Assembly: GCA_031255235.1 (NCBI GenBank)
Contig: JAIRSX010000131.1
Coordinates: 1 to 9,334, forward strand
Source of the DNA: Rickettsiales bacterium
Lineage (GTDB): Bacteria; Pseudomonadota; Alphaproteobacteria; Rickettsiales; UBA1997
DNA: 9,334 bases
Reading direction: 5' to 3'
The position numbers and the translations under genes were made by a program. Shown here piece by piece: positions 1 through 6,014 of this stretch (positions are counted from its first letter, which is position 1; the number at the start of each line of letters is the position of its first letter). A model generated the notes under the pieces. That model ran no database searches. It was not told the DNA's origin and worked only from the letters and a program-made list of their open reading frames with translations.

Positions 1-751
1 TTGAAACTAAATTATCCATACGTGTGTTTGCATTTTGAGCAACTATGGCATCACCTTGCACTCTAGATGCTGCTTCTACATCAACCACTTGCTTGGTTTT
101 AAGAGGAGTCATTACTTTGTTATCGTTGGAACCTTGAAGGGCTTCAGAGGTTGTTGCTATTTTATAAGTTCCCAATAAGGTTTCTGTACCTTGGTCGATC
201 TGGTCTGGACTCCTTTTGCTTGTTGTTGGTTCCCATTTCTTTGTTGTTGGGTTGTATTTTATCATCAAAGCGAGTTCGTTTCTCGGGTTATATTCAGGGT
301 CAAGTTTGATGTTGTCTTCAGAAACTACTTTAGAGTGGTCTATCATAGACAATTGTTGAAAAGTAAACGTCAATTGTCTTTTTAGTGAGTTTCTCAACTC
401 TTGTTCAATGGCGGTTATTTTATCAAATATGAATGTCAAATTTCTTGGGTTGATAGATTGTAGAGATAATAGATCAATCTGTTGATCTATTTTTATTTCT
501 CTAAAAATAACAATTGTTGTGTCTTTCGGTTGGGTATTGTTAAGGGTAAGTATACCTCCGTTGTTGTATGATATTTTGTTGTCTATGTTATAGTCGGTTC
601 CATATATTAGATCTGATTGCTTCTGCGTTTTAGGAGCATATACTAAAACTTTAATATCTTCTCTTTGCAAAAAGGGAAATGTTATTGTAAAATTCTTATT
701 TGAGCCATTACTTATATAGATATTTGGCTGATAATCGCTATTTATAGACAT
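1..751 (-). CDS. Tail fibre protein, N-terminal part (runs off the left edge)
   Basis: This partial gene starts at ATG 751-749 behind AGGAGA and has 250 codons open to the window edge, so the C-terminus is missing. Residues about 5-120 resemble the N-terminal anchor of T7-type tail fibres: an opening 'NGSNKNFTITFPF', then 'EDIKVLVY', 'GTDYNI', a 'GGILTLNN' strand and 'DTTIVIFREI'. A helical stretch follows (about 105-137, 'IFDKITAIEQELRNSLKRQL'), as expected for the start of a trimeric shaft. Residues about 200-220 ('TSEALQGSNDNKVMTPLKTK') match a motif common in phage fibre shafts, and residues 225-250 look like another coiled coil. The anchor would attach the fibre to the tail and the missing distal part would bind the host. 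It is the last gene seen in the minus-strand operon, 21 bp after the Lys-rich protein. Function is inferred from motif resemblance; I am fairly sure of the fibre assignment. Confidence 0.75.
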   Translation of the reverse strand, partial: MSINSDYQPNIYISNGSNKNFTITFPFLQREDIKVLVYAPKTQKQSDLIYGTDYNIDNKISYNNGGILTLNNTQPKDTTIVIFREIKIDQQIDLLSLQSINPRNLTFIFDKITAIEQELRNSLKRQLTFTFQQLSMIDHSKVVSEDNIKLDPEYNPRNELALMIKYNPTTKKWEPTTSKRSPDQIDQGTETLLGTYKIATTSEALQGSNDNKVMTPLKTKQVVDVEAASRVQGDAIVAQNANTRMDNLVS

Positions 752-772
752 CTGTCTCCTTTATTTTTAACG

Positions 773-1213
773 TTATTTGTCATCTTTTTGAGATTCTTGA
801 GTATTGTCTAAGACTGATAATAAATCGTTTGAAACAATATTCACCAATTCACTCTGTTCTTTTAAAATGAATGATAGATGCTTGATATCTTCATTCTTTA
901 CACCATTTTTTTTAATGGTTTCTATATTTTTCATAACTAATATTTCTTTTTGAGAGATTAGTTTCATTTCTTTAACTAGTTTACCGTTTTTGTCTTTAAC
1001 ATCTTTACCACTCTTATCTTTTTTAGTTACTTCAATATAAATAGGGGTAGAAAGCAGACCTTCATAAATGTCTCTAAAACTCTTTCTAAAATCTGCTTTT
1101 TCTTTCCTTACTCGTGCAGACTTTTGGGCTGCCTTTTTTGTAATTTTTTTAAGGGCAACCGGATCAGTCTGCTTTAGTTCTTTAAGATATTTTGATTTAC
1201 TACTGTTTGCCAT
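773..1213 (-). CDS. Lys-rich helical protein, possibly small-terminase-like
   Basis: This is a 146-residue, strongly basic protein with no membrane segment. The N-terminal third ('ALKKITKKAAQKSARVRKEKADFRKSFRDIYEGLLSTP') resembles the front of a widespread phage protein group often found beside terminases, which pairs an 'Arg/Lys-rich helix' with '...L-L-S-x-P' and then a helical region that ends the chain. The middle has a Lys/Asp/Gly-rich loop (about residues 65-80). The final residues are acidic. It lies between the 265-residue unknown and the tail fibre, far from the large terminase gene, which weakens the small-terminase reading. No clear ribosome binding site precedes ATG 1213-1211, so translation may depend on the gene upstream (21-bp gap). 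DNA binding is plausible from charge alone, and I would not assign a function firmly. Confidence 0.8.
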   Translation of the reverse strand: MANSSKSKYLKELKQTDPVALKKITKKAAQKSARVRKEKADFRKSFRDIYEGLLSTPIYIEVTKKDKSGKDVKDKNGKLVKEMKLISQKEILVMKNIETIKKNGVKNEDIKHLSFILKEQSELVNIVSNDLLSVLDNTQESQKDDK

Positions 1214-1234
1214 GGTATTTTATTCTAAAAAAAA

Positions 1235-2032
1235 TTAAATATTTACTATAGTACTATCTCCTGATATCTTTTCTTTAGAAGTTTTATTTGGTGTTTTGTT
1301 TGATAATTTTAATGGTACTACGCTTATTCCTTTTTGATTAAAGTTTTCTATTTTTTCGCTACCAGATTTTATTTTTTCCTTCTTGAGTTTCTTATCATCA
1401 AGGTTTATCCAGTTAGTTATTTTGAAGTCGTCTACGTCTTCATCAGTAAGATCTATGTAGTACTTCTGTTCATTGACGTCAAGCTTATAGAATGATTTGT
1501 TTTTTATGTCTTTGTCAGGGTTGTATGTTGACTCTCTTCTGTTTTGTTTGTCGTTTATACCTAGGATTTTGTCTAAATATTCAATAAATAATTGATTGCG
1601 TAATTCTTCTATGTCTCCAGTGTTTTTTATGCTATGTAGACCGAATGATATGGCTATATCTTGAATGTCCTCGTATGAGTATTTGAAAATACTTTTTCCG
1701 TAGAAATTAGGCAACTCGTCTGTAAATTCAATAAGAGAATTACCTTCTCCATCGTTTTTTTCAATATTTACAGACGTTACTTTAATTAGAGTTTTGTAAT
1801 CATCGTTTTTCTTAAACTCTCCATCCTTTGTATATTCTAATTGAGTATTTATTATATAATTTTTTAATATTCTGTTTTGCAAATTTGATTTTAACCTTAA
1901 ATCATAACAGTCTGGAATTTTTACTTTTACCCTGTAGTGCATTATCTTCTGTAGAGAAGATGTATAAGTACCATTTACCACCACATTTATGTAATATGGC
2001 GTAATTTCTCTTTCCGCTCTTCTAATTTCCAT
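1235..2032 (-). CDS. Unknown 265-residue phage protein
   Basis: I do not recognise this protein as a whole. Residues about 1-110 look beta-rich ('YYINVVVNGTYTSSL', 'YRVKVKIPDCYDLRL', 'YKTLIKVTSVNIEKN'). Residues about 118-160 ('YSYEDIQDIAISFGLHSIKNTGDIEELRNQLFIEYLDKIL') resemble a helix-extended-loop-helix or SAP-type nucleic-acid-binding fold. The C-terminal part is a charged, Lys/Asp-rich tail. The start ATG 2032-2030 overlaps the stop of the upstream gene (TAATG) and has AAAAGGAG about 10 nt before it. Its place between a coiled-coil protein and the tail-fibre end of the operon suggests a virion or assembly protein, but no sequence motif proves this. It could also be a packaging or DNA-binding accessory because of the SAP-like stretch. 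Confidence 0.85.
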   Translation of the reverse strand: MEIRRAEREITPYYINVVVNGTYTSSLQKIMHYRVKVKIPDCYDLRLKSNLQNRILKNYIINTQLEYTKDGEFKKNDDYKTLIKVTSVNIEKNDGEGNSLIEFTDELPNFYGKSIFKYSYEDIQDIAISFGLHSIKNTGDIEELRNQLFIEYLDKILGINDKQNRRESTYNPDKDIKNKSFYKLDVNEQKYYIDLTDEDVDDFKITNWINLDDKKLKKEKIKSGSEKIENFNQKGISVVPLKLSNKTPNKTSKEKISGDSTIVNI

Positions 2033-2283
2033 TATATTTTTACTCCTTTTAAAAAGTTACTTAATTGCGCTTGCATTTCCTCTTGCTTTTGCTTTCTTAA
2101 TGCTTGACGAGATTTTATATCTTCTTCCGTCTGCTTTAACTGTTTTTTGAACTCTTGAAAAACGACATTGCGTTCAATTTCACATTTCTTCCGTTTTACT
2201 TCAGCGTCTGTAATGGGGCTGGTATCTACCGGTGTATCATCTTTTTCCTCTATTACTACATCATCTTTTCTTTCTTTTTTCAT
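2032..2283 (-). CDS. Small charged coiled-coil protein
   Basis: This is an 83-residue protein with an acidic N-terminus (residues 1-25) followed by one long, highly charged helix (about 27-75, rich in Lys, Glu and Gln) that reads as a coiled coil. It has no membrane segment. A good ribosome binding site (AGGAGG, 5 nt before ATG 2283-2281) supports the start, and the stop overlaps the next gene (TAATG). It sits directly after the putative scaffold gene, one base downstream, so a part in head assembly or tail completion is possible. I do not recognise a family and would call it hypothetical. Confidence 0.75.
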   Translation of the reverse strand: MKKERKDDVVIEEKDDTPVDTSPITDAEVKRKKCEIERNVVFQEFKKQLKQTEEDIKSRQALRKQKQEEMQAQLSNFLKGVKI

Positions 2284-2284
2284 A

Positions 2285-3016
2285 TTACCTCCTGTTATTA
2301 TTAGATAATTTACTTGCCATAGCTAATCGCTCCTTGTTGAGATTGCTATATTGATCCTGTGTAAGATTGTTATTGCTCATCAGAATCTTGGTGATTTCGT
2401 TAAATCTATTCCTGTAATCCTGTGGAGTTGGTTTTGGTGGTGAATAACTGTTATTAACACCATATTGTTTTTTTAAAGAGTCTATCTCACGTTGTGCTCT
2501 TTCAAACAACTTTATGTAACCTAGTTTTACTGACGAGGGGAGCTGATTAATTGCCTGCTGTTCTTCTTTTGTAAAAGTATCGTTGCTAAATTCTCTGAAA
2601 CCTTTGAGAACATTTCCAGCGTTATCACCATAGGTATTGAGTATATCTTTAGTAAATGCTTCAGGGGAAGAAATTTGCTGGATCTTGTTAAAAAAATCTT
2701 TGCTAACTTTACTATTACCAAACATCTCTTTTATTTCTTGCGGAATGTTGTTGTCTTTTGCAAAATCTACAAATCCGTCATCATTGGATGTCTGGGGTTG
2801 TGTCGTTGTTTGCGCCTCAGTTGGTTTATCTATAACGGAATCAACTGGTTGACCGTTTACAGTTTCATGCAAAACAGACAATTTTGTCAGTTCTTCTTCT
2901 GGTAAAGATTGTAACTGTGTCGTTGGTACAGATTGTACCTGTGTGGTAGTTGATACCTGTTCGACTGTCGCCACTTCTGTTGCTTGAGGTGCTGGTGCTG
3001 GTGCTGCTTCTGTCAT
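2285..3016 (-). CDS. Putative capsid scaffolding (assembly) protein
   Basis: This 243-residue protein has a disordered Ala/Pro/Thr/Gln-rich N-terminus (residues 1-75), including a tandem 8-residue repeat 'TTxxQSxP'. A helical middle follows (about 77-185), and the chain ends in 'TPQDYRNRFNEITKILMSNNNLTQDQYSNLNKERLAMASKL'. The layout, with low-complexity N-terminus, helical body and a C-terminal 'P-x-x-Y-R-x-x-x-x-x-I/M...' segment, is like T7-type capsid assembly proteins, whose C-terminal helices contact the shell. A strong AAAAGGAG lies before ATG 3016-3014, and the start overlaps the stop of the membrane-protein gene (TAATG). Against the assignment, no portal or capsid gene is in the window, whereas scaffolds usually lie beside them. 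It could be another disordered virion protein. Confidence 0.8.
   Translation of the reverse strand: MTEAAPAPAPQATEVATVEQVSTTTQVQSVPTTQLQSLPEEELTKLSVLHETVNGQPVDSVIDKPTEAQTTTQPQTSNDDGFVDFAKDNNIPQEIKEMFGNSKVSKDFFNKIQQISSPEAFTKDILNTYGDNAGNVLKGFREFSNDTFTKEEQQAINQLPSSVKLGYIKLFERAQREIDSLKKQYGVNNSYSPPKPTPQDYRNRFNEITKILMSNNNLTQDQYSNLNKERLAMASKLSNNNRR
2901..2947. repeat. Tandem 24-bp repeat, two copies
   Basis: Two head-to-tail copies (2901-2923 and 2925-2947) match at 20 of 23 compared bases. They encode an 8-residue repeat of the type 'TTQVQSVP / TTQLQSLP' in the disordered N-terminus of the scaffold-like protein. It is in frame and so changes only linker length. Confidence 0.8.
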
Positions 3017-3207
3017 TAACTACTCCTTTTTTTTGGTGATATAAATAGCTCTATGTAGCTTATTATACTTATAAGTAATGATGCAGTAGCTCCTATATAT
3101 AATGTAGCATCAAAACCTTTCCATATTGCAACCAATCCAATAACTGGTGTAGTCAGTAACTCTACTGACTGTTTTGTTTTTTCTAAAATATTAAATAAAT
3201 TTTTCAT
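3016..3207 (-). CDS. Small two-helix membrane protein, putative holin
   Basis: The 63-residue product has two predicted membrane helices (about residues 17-32 and 35-56) joined by a very short turn around 'KGFD', with a basic C-terminus ('SPKKRSS'). Size, hairpin topology and the 'W-K-G-F-D-x-x-x-Y-I-G-A-T-A-S-L-L-I-S-I-I-S-Y' style second helix resemble small phage holins, which make holes in the inner membrane to time lysis. AAAGGAAG precedes ATG 3207-3205, and both ends overlap neighbours (ATGA upstream, TAATG downstream). No endolysin gene is visible, so lysis cannot be confirmed from context. It could also be a membrane-anchored virion or exclusion protein. Confidence 0.8.
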   Translation of the reverse strand: MKNLFNILEKTKQSVELLTTPVIGLVAIWKGFDATLYIGATASLLISIISYIELFISPKKRSS

Positions 3208-3410
3208 AAACTTCCTTTAATTGATTCTATTTTTCTATTGACGATCTCTTCCTTTGTAAAACCGTGTTCTAATAGTTTTTCATAAAAATTTATCACCTTT
3301 CTTTGTTGATCTACAATGAAATCAAGTTGGTGATCATCCCTTTTTAGATAGTTCTCCACTTGCCTTTTGAACTCTCTTACCGCATCTATTATGTCAGCGA
3401 TGCTACTCAT
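3204..3410 (-). CDS. Small helical protein, unknown
   Basis: This is a 68-residue, wholly helical, charged protein with no membrane segment. The last third ('FYEKLLEHGFTKEEIVNRKIESI') has the 'G-F-T-x-E-E' turn seen in many small phage helical proteins, which is too general to name a family. The ATG at 3410-3408 sits inside the last codons of the preceding gene (8-nt overlap) and has AGGAGG and AGAGG sequences upstream. Its stop overlaps the membrane-protein start (ATGA). Translation of this gene and both neighbours is probably coupled. Function is unknown. Confidence 0.75.
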   Translation of the reverse strand: MSSIADIIDAVREFKRQVENYLKRDDHQLDFIVDQQRKVINFYEKLLEHGFTKEEIVNRKIESIKGSL

Positions 3411-3711
3411 CCTCTTCTACCTCCTTTCTATTATTAATAAATTGGTAAATGATTTTTCTGAGAATATAGTCTTCCCCATTTAACCTTGAAATCATCAAAG
3501 AGTCAGTTATGTGATAACTGTCTCTTGCGTCCTCATTTGGTTTACCATACAATTTGTATGCTAGTTTGAAGAACTTTTTGCCCTCATTGGTATTTTTAAA
3601 TAAAAAATTACCAGCATCTATAAATTCTTTTCTGATTTCTTTCCTTTCTTTGAGGCAATCAAATAATGCATCATTATTACGCTGTAACGTATCTATTCTA
3701 TCTTTAACCAA
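3403..3711 (-). CDS. Unknown 102-residue protein, TTG start
   Basis: This is the first gene of the downstream operon. I do not recognise a family. The chain is mixed-charge and mostly helical: a 'KERKEIRKEF' helix around residues 21-30, then 'NEGKKFFKLAYKLYG', and an acidic C-terminus. The start is TTG 3711-3709, chosen because a full AAAGGAGG lies 5 nt before it and no nearby ATG has any such signal. The ribosome binding site is part of a perfect hairpin (3718-3742), so its translation may be held down. Small proteins at this position next to a large terminase are sometimes small terminase subunits. That is only a positional guess here. Confidence 0.75.
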   Translation of the reverse strand: MVKDRIDTLQRNNDALFDCLKERKEIRKEFIDAGNFLFKNTNEGKKFFKLAYKLYGKPNEDARDSYHITDSLMISRLNGEDYILRKIIYQFINNRKEVEEDE

Positions 3712-3717
3712 ACTAAC

Positions 3718-3742
3718 CTCCTTTTTTATTGTAAAAAAGGAG
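3718..3742 (-). promoter_or_regulatory. Hairpin covering the ribosome binding site of the TTG-started gene
   Basis: A perfect 10-bp inverted repeat (arms 3718-3727 and 3733-3742, loop ATTGT) makes the mRNA read CTCCTTTTTT-loop-AAAAAAGGAG just before the TTG start. The downstream arm contains the Shine-Dalgarno sequence, so the upstream arm is a built-in anti-Shine-Dalgarno. Folding would limit initiation at 3711. That it regulates is inferred; the base pairing is seen directly. Confidence 0.6.
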
Positions 3743-3792
3743 TGTTTGTTGAATATTTTTTTCTTTTTCTTGGGCTATAAAAAAAAGTAATT

Positions 3793-3822
3793 AATATATA
3801 CAATATTACATATAATATGCAA
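3793..3822 (-). promoter_or_regulatory. Candidate promoter for the downstream operon
   Basis: On the minus strand TTGCAT (3822-3817) is followed after 18 bp by TATATT (3798-3793). Transcription would start near 3786 and give a leader of about 75 nt containing the hairpin at 3718-3742. A perfect 12-bp palindrome ATTGATATCAAT (3842-3853) lies about 20 bp upstream and could be an operator. The setting is very AT-rich, so chance matches are likely. Confidence 0.35.
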
Positions 3823-3855
3823 TTTTTTTTACTTTATTTTTATTGATATCAATGC

Positions 3856-5436
3856 CTAAAAATTACTATAAATAGGTTTTGGATGATTGTTGTTCTTAAT
3901 TATTTTAATAGTACCTTGTCTCAAGTTGTCGGAGGACACAGGTTTTGCAAAGGTTAAAGCTATGCTGTCGGCGAAGTCAGGAGACATATTGTTGTTGAGT
4001 TCTTTGATGTCTTCCTTTTTTTTCATAAAGAGTTTACCGCTTGAATTCATTTTCATATCTGGAATGATGGACAGTTCGTTTATGAGCTCTGGTACATCAG
4101 GTATTTTGATATCTTCTTTTATAAACCATTCCCTCATTTTATCGTACATCTGTGCTCTTATATTGGTATACCTTTCTGTGTTTACATTTGCTACAGTATT
4201 GAAGTGTATCGCTTCTATGTTATGATATCCTTGCTCGTTTAGGTCGTCGGCAATATCAACACCATAAGCATAGTCTATGAATATCTTTGCTGGTGCATAT
4301 TTTTCTATTACCTCATAAATCAAGAAGTTTTTGATTTCGTATGCTTTTCTGTTTTTTAGGTTAAATATGGTTAATATTTTTCTCCCCTGTCTTAGGCAGA
4401 TGCAGGTTCTGTCATTGGTCCTTGCAGTATCTATTCCTACCACTATCGGCAATCGTGATGTGTTCATGATTGTTGGGTTTTTGGCTGCTTTCTGGATATA
4501 ATCAATTGGTATCAGCGGGTATTGTTGTGAGCTTGCAAGGAATGCCTCTTGCCAACATAATGGGTATTCTTGTTTAAAATAACTTTCTCTCTTGAAGAAT
4601 TCAGAAGATATTTTGTTTCTTCTCCAATTCAATTGTTCCTTTGAGAGATTGTATGTTTTTTGTAGGTTGATTTCTTCTTCGGTAAGACGGAACTCCTCTT
4701 CCTCTTCTTTTGAAATAAATGGCCTTCTATATTCATAATACATATTCCAACCGTAAAATAGTGACATGATGTCACTTTTGGGATCAAGTCCACGCTCGTA
4801 TAACTCTTTAAAGTAATTGTTTCCATTGGCGGTGCTTTCAAATATTATGTAATTACTTTTATCGAGTGAGAGATCTATTACTTGATAAACTCCATCCATG
4901 GTTTCTTTTGGGTTAGCCCAAAAGGCAACTTCGCTGGCATGTATATAGTTATAGGTGGTACTTCGTCCTATACCCTTTCCTCCTGTTGTTGTGGCTTTGA
5001 ATAGGGAGCCTGTTGTTTTGATAAGCAATTCCTTAGCATTTGATTTAGCCAATGGGAATAAGAAGTCTTCATGGAATATCGCATGTAGGTTGTTATAGAA
5101 TTTCTTTGTCATATCGAATATATGTTCTGTTGCTGCTTGGGAGTGTGCCATGACCAGTGCTCGTTTATCTTTATTAAATAAAATATCATGGAATAACATT
5201 GCTTCGACAAATGTAGACATACCGAATTGCCTTGCTTTTAAAATACAAAACTTTCTCTTACTCTGGAAGTTCTTTCTGAACTCATTGTAGAATCTTGATT
5301 GAATTGTATTTATAATAAAGTTTTGCATGGCGCCTGCTTTGTTAATTATTTTGAGTTGTGAGTTGCAAAATATCGGTAGGTTATCCTTTAACTTTATTAT
5401 TAATTTTTTTATACTCTCTATCTCTTTAGGTGTCAT
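3856..5436 (-). CDS. Terminase large subunit (DNA-packaging ATPase and nuclease)
   Basis: This 526-residue protein is the motor that threads phage DNA into the prohead and cuts it. The ATPase domain shows a terminase-type Walker A 'KARQFGMST' (residues 67-75), a Walker-B-like strand ending in Glu169 ('YNYIHASEV'), and a coupling motif around 'FESTANG' (199-205). The RNase-H-fold nuclease shows Asp336 ('VVGIDTA'), Asp388 ('IFIDYA') and Asp487/Asp490 ('SPDFADS'), the expected acidic set. Length is typical and the chain looks intact. ATG 5436-5434 has no Shine-Dalgarno sequence; a promoter-like pair just upstream would put the transcript start at or next to the ATG, so the message may be leaderless. 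The next in-frame Met (residue 37) would cut into the N-terminal region, so I keep this start. The gene stands between the candidate origin region and the downstream operon. Confidence 0.95.
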   Translation of the reverse strand: MTPKEIESIKKLIIKLKDNLPIFCNSQLKIINKAGAMQNFIINTIQSRFYNEFRKNFQSKRKFCILKARQFGMSTFVEAMLFHDILFNKDKRALVMAHSQAATEHIFDMTKKFYNNLHAIFHEDFLFPLAKSNAKELLIKTTGSLFKATTTGGKGIGRSTTYNYIHASEVAFWANPKETMDGVYQVIDLSLDKSNYIIFESTANGNNYFKELYERGLDPKSDIMSLFYGWNMYYEYRRPFISKEEEEEFRLTEEEINLQKTYNLSKEQLNWRRNKISSEFFKRESYFKQEYPLCWQEAFLASSQQYPLIPIDYIQKAAKNPTIMNTSRLPIVVGIDTARTNDRTCICLRQGRKILTIFNLKNRKAYEIKNFLIYEVIEKYAPAKIFIDYAYGVDIADDLNEQGYHNIEAIHFNTVANVNTERYTNIRAQMYDKMREWFIKEDIKIPDVPELINELSIIPDMKMNSSGKLFMKKKEDIKELNNNMSPDFADSIALTFAKPVSSDNLRQGTIKIIKNNNHPKPIYSNF

Positions 5437-5444
5437 TAGTTGTT

Positions 5445-5472
5445 ATTGTATGTAATTTATTAAGTGTGTCAA
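5445..5472 (-). promoter_or_regulatory. Promoter of the terminase gene, leaderless transcript likely
   Basis: On the minus strand a perfect TTGACA (5472-5467) and TACAAT (5450-5445) are 16 bp apart. The usual start point, 6-7 nt after the -10 box, falls within about 2 nt of the terminase ATG at 5436. No ribosome binding site lies between, so initiation would be on a leaderless message. Confidence 0.55.
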
Positions 5473-5503
5473 AATAGATATCATTATTCTTTGTTTTAAA
5501 ACT

Positions 5504-5533
5504 TGTGCAAAAAAAGCACACGTTTGGTATAAT
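5504..5533 (+). promoter_or_regulatory. Extended -10 promoter pointing right, with an upstream palindrome
   Basis: TGGTATAAT (5525-5533) is a perfect extended -10 element; no good -35 is present, as is common for this promoter type. A small palindrome TGTGC-A7-GCACA (5504-5520) occupies the -35 area and could be an operator. The start point would be near 5540, inside the first iterated motif (5533-5544), so a protein binding that motif would block it. No gene on the plus strand follows, so the product would be a non-coding or antisense RNA ending at the terminator at 5948-5980. Confidence 0.45.
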
Positions 5534-5592
5534 TTCGTGGCAATGTGTCAGTTCTTATATTTTATAGTATCACGGTAAAAATTGCCACAAAA
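5533..5592. repeat. Inverted-pair element 1 (60 bp) of the iterated TTTCGTGGCAAT motif
   Basis: The left arm TTTCGTGGCAAT (5533-5544) and right arm ATTGCCACAAAA (5581-5592) are complementary at 11 of 12 positions. They span exactly 60 bp, the same as element 2. See the origin candidate for the joint reading. Confidence 0.8.
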
Positions 5593-5668
5593 TTTTTATT
5601 TTTTATAATTTATAGTTTTTTTATTTTGTATTTTGTTTATTTTTATTTTTATTTTTTTTACTTTTTAA
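5593..5668. other. T-rich tract, possible DNA-unwinding element
   Basis: About 76 bp with only some four G or C bases, strongly T-biased on the plus strand, lies between the two 60-bp inverted elements. No open reading frame of note crosses it. Low melting energy fits an unwinding element; it may also just be spacer. Confidence 0.4.
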
Positions 5669-5680
5669 GAAAAGAATATA

Positions 5681-5740
5681 TTTCGTGGTAAATTTAAGAT
5701 TGTTATTATATAAAATATAGTTTAGAAGCCTGCCATAAAA
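5681..5740. repeat. Inverted-pair element 2 (60 bp) of the iterated motif
   Basis: The left arm TTTCGTGGTAAA (5681-5692) and right arm TGCCATAAAA (5731-5740) repeat the design of element 1 with the same 60-bp span. Some arm changes (G to A and C to T) would still pair as G-U in RNA, and the C.A mismatch at arm position 4 is kept in both elements. The internal sequences are much less alike, so the ends are what is conserved. Confidence 0.6.
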
Positions 5741-5947
5741 TTTTATGTTCTGATTGTTTTGTGGCAATCTTGGGGGTTTTGGGAGTTTGTTAGGTTATAG
5801 TTTTGTAAAAATTGTTGTTTTATGGAGTAGCATTTGAGGTATTTTTTGAGTATATAATTGTCTGTAATTTTGTCTTTTTAGATGTTAAAAGTGCATATGG
5901 TGTTTTGACTATATAATATATGGTGTGGTTGGTGTTTTATGTAAAAT

Positions 5948-5980
5948 AAAAAGAGACAAAGTTTTCCCATGTCTCTTTTT
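5948..5980. terminator. Bidirectional intrinsic terminator
   Basis: A perfect 11-bp stem, AAAAAGAGACA (5948-5958) with TGTCTCTTTTT (5970-5980), has an 11-nt loop and ends in a T-run on both strands. It ends the primase-helicase transcript about 35 bp after its stop codon, and on the plus strand would end any RNA from the promoter at 5525-5533. Confidence 0.8.
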
Positions 5981-6014
5981 AGTTTATTTTAATTAAAATG
6001 TGTTTTGACTTCTA

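Larger units (their letters stand above)
5533..5768. other. Candidate replication origin or operator cluster
   Basis: Five copies of a TTT(C/T)(G/A)TGGCAA-like motif lie in this non-coding stretch with alternating orientation: 5533-5544 (+), 5581-5592 (-), 5681-5692 (+), 5731-5740 (-, partial) and 5757-5768 (+). The first four form two 60-bp inverted pairs on either side of a tract at 5593-5668 that is nearly all A and T, with about four G or C. Iterated binding sites plus an easily melted tract, close to a gene for a P4/D5-type primase-helicase, is the design of iteron origins bound by such proteins. The sites also overlap a promoter start point, so an operator cluster is the main alternative. 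Confidence 0.45.
5437..6014. other. Non-coding region between primase-helicase and terminase
   Basis: This 578-bp stretch has no supported gene on either strand. It holds the terminase promoter, a rightward extended -10 promoter, the five iterated motifs, the T-rich tract and the bidirectional terminator. From about 5740 to 5940 the plus strand is rich in G and T with few C, unlike the flanking genes, and has two G-runs (5772-5776 and 5781-5783). A short weakly initiated frame near 5785 is too small to support. Confidence 0.7.

Noticed and set aside
191..385. Plus-strand open frame of 64 codons
   Set aside because: It lies fully antisense to the tail-fibre gene, has odd Cys/Trp/Phe-rich composition and no ribosome binding site.
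2527..2905. Several small frames on both strands inside the scaffold-like gene
   Set aside because: All overlap the well-initiated 243-residue gene in other frames and lack ribosome binding sites.
3887..4225. Plus-strand open frame of 112 codons with hydrophobic segments
   Set aside because: It is antisense to the terminase nuclease domain; the hydrophobic look is expected from reading an AT-rich charged gene backwards, and no start signal is present.
5772..5783. G-runs that might form a G-quadruplex
   Set aside because: Only two runs of three or more G occur, too few for a standard quadruplex.
5905..5917. TTGACT and TATAAT as a rightward promoter near the terminator
   Set aside because: The two boxes almost touch (1 bp apart) instead of about 17 bp apart, and no other pairing gives a proper spacer.
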